Source: a virus. From it: a stretch of 55,161 bases of DNA. A program made the position numbers and the translations under genes. Under the pieces are notes generated by a model that worked only from the letters and a program-made list of their open reading frames with translations, did not search any database and had not been told where the DNA came from. The stretch's first letter is position 1. Each line of letters opens with the position of its first letter. The stretch spans positions 1 through 55,161 of IMG/VR virus record IMGVR_UViG_3300025120_000065. One strand, written 5' to 3'. Of this stretch, positions 51,090 through 55,161 are shown piece after piece.

Positions 51090-51118
51090 ATTATAAGTGT
51101 ATACTGTACGTGTATCAC
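51090..51118 (-). promoter_or_regulatory. Candidate late promoter (GTGATA-17-TATAAT)
   Basis: On the minus strand GTGATA (51118-51113) is followed by TATAAT (51095-51090) with a 17-nt spacer. The -35-like GTGATA matches the GTGANA element seen at the early hairpin promoters. Points at the first late gene with a leader of about 120 nt. Flanking CACTTATA/TATAAGTG inverted repeats could be regulator sites. Confidence 0.45.
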
Positions 51119-51640
51119 TTATAGTGACCCTACCCTAACTAACATATATAGTTTTACACATTATATAATACATGTCAACCCCTAATCGTACAGTTGTAAC
51201 ATTATGTGATATACTGAAACATTTTGTTACCTATAATGTATCACGATTTGTTTCACATGTGTAACCCTACGTGTATGTAAACCACCTTATGTGTATAGTG
51301 GTTAACAGTCACATTTTCCTGATCTGTGTATGAGTACATGTATATATATACGTATACCCCCCGCATGGCCCCTGCCCACCCGTGCATGACACACGTACAC
51401 ATCACACATCATGTGCTTGCATCGCTGGTGTACACATTATGCGACACACATCACACCAACACACGAGGAACTGTAACAAAAACAATGCTTTACGATACTG
51501 CGACAACTGTTATGTAATCAGTTGCCATACTAAAGTATGATGTGAACCACGGGATATAGAAAGGTGGTGAGTGTTGAAGAGTTGATGCATATTATCCTCT
51601 AACAGAGTTAGTGCCATCACAAATCAATCAAACCAATAGT

Positions 51641-51654
51641 GTCCAACATTGGAC
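51641..51654. promoter_or_regulatory. GTCCAA palindrome copy 1
   Basis: GTCCAACATTGGAC in the divergent region, in the orientation opposite to the other contexts: read on the minus strand it is GTCCAATGTTGGAC followed by ACACT. It is the only copy upstream of the early transcription start region. Confidence 0.65.
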
Positions 51655-51825
51655 ATGTCACAGTATAACTGTGGTAATTATGCAACACCAACTGTTTGCC
51701 CAACCCAAACTAGCCTCACGAGTTTAGCGCACGAACTTCGTAATTATTTATAATTACTGCAGTAGCATGGGAAACGACAGGCGCAGAGGATCACATGTGA
51801 AGAACCGACTTGACAGAACTTATAC

Positions 51826-51904
51826 TATATTCTACTAGTTTATAAAGAGAACTATATCTCACTATTTGTGAGAGATATAGGTTCTCTCATATAAACAGAA
51901 TATA
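51826..51904 (+). promoter_or_regulatory. Long hairpin/promoter before first early gene
   Basis: A 79-nt imperfect hairpin: TATATTCT...AGAATATA outside, then GTTTATA/TATAAAC, AGAGAAC/GTTCTCT, TATATCTC/GAGATATA region and CTCAC-TATTT-GTGAG at the tip. GTGAGA (51868-51873) and TATAAA (51890-51895) with a 16-nt spacer form a promoter-like pair in the 3' arm. This is analogous to the two other hairpins at 52862 and 53448. The ribosome site AAAGGATAAACCG for the first gene follows. Confidence 0.55.
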
Positions 51905-51921
51905 GATAAAAGGATAAACCG

Positions 51922-52497
51922 ATGAAAAACTCAACAGCAACTTCAGGAACTTCAATCGACGCTTTAGTGAAAGAGGGCAAAGCCCTTGGATCAATTTGGC
52001 GTCAAGTGAACAGCCTCAAGCAAACCACCAAAGAGAGTGGTTTTGATACAAGGTTGGGTAAATTGCTACAGCAATTGAAAGCGTCATCAACTGTCGATAG
52101 TGGTCAAATACCAACACATGTTCTCCGAACACATGGTATTCAACAGATTGATCGTCGGCGTCGTTCAGAGGCTTTGTGGTTCGTTGAAAACGAAAAGGAG
52201 TGTCGCCAGTTTATCGTAGATAACAAGTTCAAAGGTTCATCACTGACAGCTTTACAAGCTGCAATGCGTAAGGCTGCTAAAGCAGATGACGCTGATAACA
52301 GCGAAGCTGAACCGTCCAATGTTGGACAATCTGAGGCTACTGAACAGCCAAAGGCTGATGCACCTAAGCAACGGTACTCCAAAACAGCCATTGTAAATGC
52401 TGTTATTGCTCAGGCTGAGCTCAACGAAGTTGACCTTGAAGAAATCATAAATGATTTAATTGAGGTACTTGCTGACCGTCAAACGGCTGCCGCATGA
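51922..52497 (+). CDS. First early gene, unknown protein (191 aa)
   Basis: Starts MKNSTATSGTSIDALVKEGK with a good ribosome site. Helical region with KALGSIWRQVNSLKQTTKES and basic ID-RRRRSEALWF segments in the middle, then an acidic/Ala-rich linker (residues about 118-150) and a C-terminal helical domain (VIAQAELNEVDLEEIINDLI). A palindrome copy lies inside the linker (encoding PSNVGQ). First gene expressed after infection; could be a DNA-binding early regulator, but no domain is recognised. Confidence 0.75.
   Translation: MKNSTATSGTSIDALVKEGKALGSIWRQVNSLKQTTKESGFDTRLGKLLQQLKASSTVDSGQIPTHVLRTHGIQQIDRRRRSEALWFVENEKECRQFIVDNKFKGSSLTALQAAMRKAAKADDADNSEAEPSNVGQSEATEQPKADAPKQRYSKTAIVNAVIAQAELNEVDLEEIINDLIEVLADRQTAAA
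52314..52327. promoter_or_regulatory. GTCCAA palindrome copy 2 (inside coding sequence)
   Basis: GTCCAATGTTGGAC within the acidic linker of the first early gene, frame giving P-S-N-V-G-Q. Extended match ACCGTCCAATGTTGGACA with the intergenic copies. Confidence 0.75.
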
Positions 52498-52694
52498 GGT
52501 ACAAAGTACCTAACACCAAAGCAAGCGTTGAGCAATCACAGCTTGACGCTGCTATGGCACAGTTCTGTGAACTCGCAGACGATATGAACCGTCCAACATT
52601 GGACACTTTGATTGCTAACACATTAACTCCTAAAGAGTTAAAGCAACACGAACCAACACTTATCTACGATAGTGGATGGAAGGATGTATCATGA
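52494..52694 (+). CDS. Hypothetical protein (66 aa)
   Basis: Begins MRYKVPNTKASVEQSQLDAA, helical, with ELADDMNRPTLDTLIANTLT and ends YDSGWKDVS. It overlaps the upstream gene by 4 nt (ATGA) and the next by 4 nt. A palindrome copy inside it encodes RPTLD in a different frame from copy 2. Unknown function. Confidence 0.68.
   Translation: MRYKVPNTKASVEQSQLDAAMAQFCELADDMNRPTLDTLIANTLTPKELKQHEPTLIYDSGWKDVS
52591..52604. promoter_or_regulatory. GTCCAA palindrome copy 3 (inside coding sequence)
   Basis: GTCCAACATTGGAC with flanks ACC and ACTTT, within the 66-residue gene. Reading frame differs from copies 2 and 7 (R-P-T-L-D instead of P-S-N-V-G-Q), so conservation is at the DNA level. Confidence 0.75.
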
Positions 52695-52858
52695 AGATTA
52701 TTCTCGCTATTGCTTGGTCTGTAATACTTGTATTACTTACCTATTTGACCATTGCCGTTGTATCACTCAATGGTCACTTGCATATACTCATTGGCATTGC
52801 GGTGCCTGTGGCAATGTTGGGCTTTATCACAATTTGTGAACGGCCTCTTGACAAGTAG
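52691..52858 (+). CDS. Two-helix membrane protein (55 aa)
   Basis: Two hydrophobic helices (MKIILAIAWSVILVLLTYLT and HILIGIAVPVAMLGFITIC) with a short polar end. Start ATG 52691 overlaps the upstream stop; an in-frame ATG 15 nt earlier is possible. Its stop is followed within 3 nt by the hairpin at 52862. Unknown role, perhaps host membrane interference. Confidence 0.65.
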   Translation: MKIILAIAWSVILVLLTYLTIAVVSLNGHLHILIGIAVPVAMLGFITICERPLDK

Positions 52859-52861
52859 TAT

Positions 52862-52920
52862 TACATAGTTATATAAACACTTGAAACTTTAGTGAAAGTG
52901 TTATATAACATATGTATAAT
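52862..52920 (+). promoter_or_regulatory. Hairpin with embedded promoter, copy A
   Basis: Stem GTTATATAAACACTT (52868-52882) pairs with AAGTGTTATATAAC (52896-52909) with one bulged base; outer TACATA/TATGTA extends it. The 13-nt loop GAAACTTTAGTGA resembles the loop of copy B (GATACTTTAGTGA). GTGAAA (52892-52897) and TATAAT (52915-52920) with a 17-nt spacer form a promoter-like pair, and the palindrome copy at 52940 begins about 20 nt after the -10 box. Confidence 0.65.
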
Positions 52921-52939
52921 ACTAAAGATAACTGAAACC

Positions 52940-52953
52940 GTCCAATGTTGGAC
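52940..52953. promoter_or_regulatory. GTCCAA palindrome copy 4
   Basis: GTCCAATGTTGGAC followed by ACTTTAAACGGAGTTTAT, which supplies the ribosome site of the next gene. It is downstream of hairpin promoter A, at about +13, and so a good operator position. A run of about 38 nt is shared with copy 5. Confidence 0.8.
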
Positions 52954-52972
52954 ACTTTAAACGGAGTTTATT

Positions 52973-53209
52973 ATGGATTTAGATTTTTTCAGTGATTTGT
53001 ACAAAGATGTACATGGCATTAGACCTCGTGGTATTGTGCCAACACCAGAAATGGTGGACTACTTACAACGTGAGTTGGAATACCAACTTGCAGAGGAACG
53101 TGCCGATGAGGATGCAAGCATCAATGCTTGTATGGATCATGGTGCTCCCGACATAGACACTGCCATGCGGTGGCTTGAACAAGCTAACATCCACGCTGAG
53201 TGGGTATGA
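52973..53209 (+). CDS. Hypothetical protein of widespread small phage type (78 aa)
   Basis: Begins MDLDFFSDLYKDVHGIRPRG, a motif (DFFSDLYKDxxGxRPR) found in small proteins of many phages and plasmids, followed by acidic helices and a Trp-containing end. It is preceded by promoter A and operator copy 4, and followed by operator copy 5. No biochemical role is established. Confidence 0.75.
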   Translation: MDLDFFSDLYKDVHGIRPRGIVPTPEMVDYLQRELEYQLAEERADEDASINACMDHGAPDIDTAMRWLEQANIHAEWV

Positions 53210-53217
53210 TTGAAACC

Positions 53218-53231
53218 GTCCAATGTTGGAC
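53218..53231. promoter_or_regulatory. GTCCAA palindrome copy 5
   Basis: GTCCAATGTTGGAC followed by ACTTTAAACGGAGTTTAT and the next ATG. No hairpin promoter precedes this copy, so it may act on the mRNA or DNA near the ribosome site rather than at a promoter. Confidence 0.8.
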
Positions 53232-53253
53232 ACTTTAAACGGAGTTTATAAAA

Positions 53254-53448
53254 ATGTTGGAAATTACTCGTAGATCAATCGTTTCTGGTGTTGAAAACAC
53301 AATGAAACTTGACGTTACCATGCATGAGTACTTGCTATGGCGTGAGGGTATGCTCATCCAAGAGGCAATGCCTAACTTGTTAGCAGTGGAACGTGAGTTC
53401 CTCATTACAGGAATGAGTGAAGCGGAGCAAGCTGAACATTGTGTATAG
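53254..53448 (+). CDS. Small conserved phage/plasmid-type protein (64 aa)
   Basis: Begins MLEITRRSIVSGVENTMKLD, then LLWREGMLIQEAMPNL and REFLITGMSEAEQ. The pattern LxxWxxGxLIQxAMPxLxxxxREFxxTG is a recurrent small protein family in phages and integrative elements with no known function. Ribosome site CGGAGTTTATAAAA. Its TAG overlaps the 5' arm of hairpin B. Confidence 0.72.
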   Translation: MLEITRRSIVSGVENTMKLDVTMHEYLLWREGMLIQEAMPNLLAVEREFLITGMSEAEQAEHCV

Positions 53449-53505
53449 TATAAGTTATATATACTTGATACTTTAGTGAAAGTATATATAACTTATACAT
53501 ATACT
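53448..53505 (+). promoter_or_regulatory. Hairpin with embedded promoter, copy B
   Basis: Perfect 19-bp stem GTATAAGTTATATATACTT (53448-53466) / AAGTATATATAACTTATAC (53480-53498) with the 13-nt loop GATACTTTAGTGA. GTGAAA (53476-53481) and TATACT (53500-53505) at an 18-nt spacer form a promoter-like pair, and palindrome copy 6 follows at 53522. The stem differs in sequence from copy A but keeps pairing, which implies selection for structure. Confidence 0.68.
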
Positions 53506-53521
53506 AACCACCACCGAAACC

Positions 53522-53535
53522 GTCCAATGTTGGAC
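53522..53535. promoter_or_regulatory. GTCCAA palindrome copy 6
   Basis: GTCCAATGTTGGAC followed by ACTTTAAAAGGACGATACA and the ATG of the glycosylase-like gene. It lies at about +10 of hairpin promoter B, in the same geometry as copy 4 to promoter A. Confidence 0.8.
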
Positions 53536-53554
53536 ACTTTAAAAGGACGATACA

Positions 53555-54184
53555 ATGTATCAACGTGATGTAAATGAAATCAAAGCATTCGTAAAATGGC
53601 GTGGCCCAGATGCCTTGGTAAACACTGGCCTGTTTGTACTGCTTACGATACAAGCTGGCCTATCCACAGTACGTGGCAGCATGGTCAAGGTTGAACGTGA
53701 CTTCTACCAAGCTGATTGCTTGTGGGGTAAGAAAGCTGATGGCTACGAGTACCTAAACGAGAACCGTGATTTCTTATATGGCAAGCTGTATCACATTGCT
53801 GACACCAAAGGTTACGAAAGCGTAGAAGCGTGTGCCGATGTTATACAGTTGTTCATGGCTGTACCTAACCTTGGCATGGTCAAAGCTGCCTTCCTAGCTC
53901 AATGCTTAGGCTTCAATGTGGCATGTATTGACAGCCACAACATCAAGCGGTTGGGTATATCACCTAACCTTGTGAAGACGCCACCATCAGGCATGAAACC
54001 TGCGACAGTACGAAAGAAAGTTGAGCAGTATGTCGAACTGACCCAGCAAGAGGGCACTGAGTACTGGTGGAATACATGGTGCGAATATGTGGCAGGTAAT
54101 CGTGCCAACCGTGCTTTGGATACTGGTGACGTAGTGTCTAGGTATCATGTAGAATGTGTAACATATGGATTTGAACATGGCTAA
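53555..54184 (+). CDS. HhH-GPD glycosylase-like early protein (209 aa)
   Basis: Residues about 105-140 contain VPNLGMVKAAFLAQCLGFNV followed by ACIDSHNIKRLG. This matches the helix-hairpin-helix and catalytic Asp loop of endonuclease III-type glycosylases (LPGxGxKTAN...VDTHIxR). The Fe-S Cys cluster of EndoIII is absent. C-terminal half is basic/helical (MKPATVRKKVEQYVELTQQE). It could act on modified or damaged bases, or be a catalytically dead DNA binder. Confidence 0.6.
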   Translation: MYQRDVNEIKAFVKWRGPDALVNTGLFVLLTIQAGLSTVRGSMVKVERDFYQADCLWGKKADGYEYLNENRDFLYGKLYHIADTKGYESVEACADVIQLFMAVPNLGMVKAAFLAQCLGFNVACIDSHNIKRLGISPNLVKTPPSGMKPATVRKKVEQYVELTQQEGTEYWWNTWCEYVAGNRANRALDTGDVVSRYHVECVTYGFEHG

Positions 54185-54347
54185 AAAAACTTCTGTAACA
54201 TACCGAAACCCTGTGGCAAAGGCAATGTTACAGGAGCGTAAATCACCACAAGTCGTGCCGCCTAAGAAAGGTGGCAAGGCTAAACACAACCGAAGAAAGG
54301 ACAATCTCAATGCGATACGAGATGCAAAACTTTATAAAGATGACTAA
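54177..54347 (+). CDS. Small basic protein (56 aa)
   Basis: Begins MAKKTSVTYRNPVAKAML, then PQVVPPKKGGKAKHNRRKDN; strongly basic and probably nucleic-acid binding. Overlaps the upstream gene end by 8 nt; an in-frame ATG at 54165 is an alternative start. Overlaps the next gene at its end. Confidence 0.62.
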   Translation: MAKKTSVTYRNPVAKAMLQERKSPQVVPPKKGGKAKHNRRKDNLNAIRDAKLYKDD

Positions 54348-54453
54348 TAAAAAACCGTCCAATGTTGGACAGAAATCTACTCGTGATGAGTGGAAACGTG
54401 CTCGTAAAGTTGCACGTCAAACTAAACTAACCCTTCGTAAATCAGTAGCATAG
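54310..54453 (+). CDS. Small basic protein (47 aa)
   Basis: MRYEMQNFIKMTNKKPSNVGQ... ending ARKVARQTKLTLRKSVA; basic helix-rich. Start ATG 54310 follows AAAGGACAATCTCA and overlaps the previous gene by 38 nt in another frame. Palindrome copy 7 lies within it (encoding PSNVGQ, the same residues as copy 2). A shorter start at 54340 is possible. Confidence 0.58.
   Translation: MRYEMQNFIKMTNKKPSNVGQKSTRDEWKRARKVARQTKLTLRKSVA
54357..54370. promoter_or_regulatory. GTCCAA palindrome copy 7 (inside coding sequence)
   Basis: GTCCAATGTTGGAC with flanks AAACC and AGAAA, within the 47-residue gene near its start. Shares ACCGTCCAATGTTGGACA with the other copies. Confidence 0.75.
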
Positions 54454-54464
54454 GAGCTAACACA

Positions 54465-54803
54465 ATGACCGACACTAATGTAAATGCACCCGTAGTAAAA
54501 ACTTCACACCCTGAGTTGTATGCAGAGCATACGTATCACATGAAGAAAGCCGTATGTTATACATATAACTACGTGGTAATTGACGAAGTTATTCGTGAGC
54601 TTTGGGGTGACATGACTATGGCAGAGATTGCCGAAGCGTTAAACGAGTACCCAAATCGTATTGCGTATCGTGTCCAAGTTTTAAAAGATCTTGGCGTAAT
54701 CAAAGGCAAGTATAACATGCACCGCTCAAACCTTATGCGGCAACGTAAAGAGGCGGCTACATGGCTGAAAGAAATTGACGCAGAGCTTGCAAAGGTAAGC
54801 TAA
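54465..54803 (+). CDS. Putative winged-helix DNA-binding regulator (112 aa)
   Basis: After a disordered N terminus, residues about 40-90 read VVIDEVIRELWGDMTMAEIA then ALNEYPNRIAYRVQVLKDLG and a wing-like VIKGKYNMHRSN. This is a winged-helix pattern. The C-terminal 30 residues are a charged helix. As the only recognisable transcription-factor-type gene in the early module it is a candidate to bind the GTCCAA palindromes. Ribosome site is TAGGAGCTAACACA. Confidence 0.65.
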   Translation: MTDTNVNAPVVKTSHPELYAEHTYHMKKAVCYTYNYVVIDEVIRELWGDMTMAEIAEALNEYPNRIAYRVQVLKDLGVIKGKYNMHRSNLMRQRKEAATWLKEIDAELAKVS

Positions 54804-54985
54804 TGCTCTACCTATTGTTCACACCTTTCGCTGGCTACTTTGCTATGCTAATTACTATTGTAATCATGCACAGTGTAGGCTATGACGTGAGAGGTGTGGA
54901 CACCTTCACTATCTGGTGTATATACATTCAGATATACGTATACTTATTTGTGATAAAAAAACTGAAAGGAATACAACATGACTAA
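54803..54985 (+). CDS. Small two-helix membrane protein, second copy (60 aa)
   Basis: Second representation of the gene at 47-229, differing by a single residue near its end (VIKKLKG instead of VITKLKG) and one silent change. Same TAATG coupling with the upstream regulator. Not a paralogue: it is the same locus seen twice because of contig redundancy. Confidence 0.7.
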   Translation: MLYLLFTPFAGYFAMLITIVIMHSVGYDVRGVDTFTIWCIYIQIYVYLFVIKKLKGIQHD

Positions 54986-55161
54986 ACTAAAAACAAAACT
55001 AACTCGTGCGGAAGTACAGAAACTATGTGACTTGTACAACGCAATGGACACCATCCTAGATAATGCAGGTGAATCACTTGACGTGAGCCTCAGTAACTTA
55101 CATTGTATGCGTGACAAGGCGTGGGAACTGCGTGGCATGTTTGAGTTCAAACCTCAGAAGG
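54978..55161 (+). CDS. Hypothetical protein, 5' partial (second copy)
   Basis: The first 61 codons of the gene complete at 222-491, cut by the end of the window. One silent substitution relative to that copy. Confidence 0.75.
   Translation, partial: MTKLKTKLTRAEVQKLCDLYNAMDTILDNAGESLDVSLSNLHCMRDKAWELRGMFEFKPQK

Larger units (their letters stand above)
50962..51921. promoter_or_regulatory. Divergent non-coding control region (~960 bp)
   Basis: No convincing gene on either strand. It separates the minus late block from the plus early block and is full of structure: a terminator-like hairpin near 50994, direct repeats TGTACGTGTAT (twice) and GTATCAC (three times between 51023 and 51244), short palindromes (CATACT-AA-AGTATG at 51526, GTAATTA-TTTA-TAATTAC at 51740, CACAG/CTGTG at 51659), one copy of the GTCCAA palindrome at 51641, a CA-rich stretch around 51360-51480, and a 79-nt hairpin just before the first early gene. 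Likely promoters for both directions and possibly the replication origin. Confidence 0.75.
54757..55161. repeat. Right copy of 405-bp terminal redundancy
   Basis: Direct copy of 1-405 with substitutions at 54874, 54957 and 55034 (relative to 118, 201 and 278). One substitution changes an amino acid (Thr to Lys) in the 60-residue membrane protein. Indicates that the contig closes on itself. Confidence 0.97.

Noticed and set aside
51326-51517. 63-codon plus-strand reading frame in the divergent region
   Set aside because: Composition is CA-repeat driven (Thr/His/Tyr-rich), there is no ribosome site, and it lies among regulatory repeats.
51810-51838. TTGACA at 51810 as a consensus sigma-70 promoter
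   Set aside because: At 16-18 nt spacing the -10 would be CTACTA/TACTAG/ACTAGT, a poor match; the GTGAGA-TATAAA pair further on fits the other early elements better.
51641-54370. GTCCAA palindrome as a LuxR/TraR-type quorum-sensing box
   Set aside because: It is similar in size, but the sequence does not match known lux/tra boxes and no LuxR-type gene was found.
1-55161. tRNA genes and phage-type single-subunit RNA polymerase
   Set aside because: I looked for both because many podoviruses carry them; no cloverleaf or RNA polymerase motif was recognised.

Overview
The window looks like a complete genome of a lytic-type marine podovirus of the HMO-2011 (SAR116/Puniceispirillum phage) kind, not a piece of a bacterial chromosome. 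The first 405 bases recur as the last 405 bases with only three substitutions, so the molecule is circularly permuted or terminally redundant with about 54.76 kb of unique sequence. The strongest single pointer to the group is a family A DNA polymerase with a DnaJ-type zinc finger (two CxxCxGxG modules) between its exonuclease and polymerase domains, which is the described hallmark of HMO-2011. A DUF1127 gene and a GTA-type 3TM holin also point to an alphaproteobacterial host (SAR116, Roseobacter or SAR11). That host assignment is an inference.

Layout. Two opposing transcription blocks diverge from a roughly 960-base non-coding region (50962-51921) and converge on a bidirectional terminator at 16145-16164. 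The plus-strand block runs from 51922 through the ends of the window to 16134 and carries the early/middle genes. These are small regulatory and takeover genes (51922-54803 and 47-1135), a SleB-like hydrolase, DUF932, a tyrosine recombinase, then the replication and nucleotide module: zinc/Toprim primase, DnaB-like helicase, ThyX, DNA polymerase, putative SSB, PD-(D/E)XK exonuclease, T7-type endonuclease I, class II ribonucleotide reductase and MazG. Several 21-52 residue micro-ORFs are wedged between these genes with stop/start overlaps.

The minus-strand block (50961 down to 16168) is the late module. It holds small basic proteins, the lysis genes (holin, M15 peptidase), terminase, portal, scaffold, capsid, two tail tubular proteins, a large tail fibre and a tandem family of predicted six-bladed beta-propeller adhesins, then very large internal virion proteins, one of which is a long 22-residue/11-residue repeat protein. 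No phage RNA polymerase is visible, so host RNA polymerase probably transcribes everything.

Most interesting signals: (1) a 14-bp palindrome, GTCCAA-(TG/CA)-TTGGAC, found seven times in 51.6-54.4 kb and noticed nowhere else, between genes and inside reading frames in two different frames; (2) two intergenic hairpins with different but self-complementary stems and a shared 13-nt loop, each overlapping a promoter-like signal just upstream of a palindrome copy, plus a related third hairpin before the first early gene; (3) four tandem six-bladed propellers, two of them split by a stop or -1 shift at the equivalent loop of a blade, with an in-gene Shine-Dalgarno and restart codon; (4) about fifty in-register 11-residue repeats in a putative internal virion protein.
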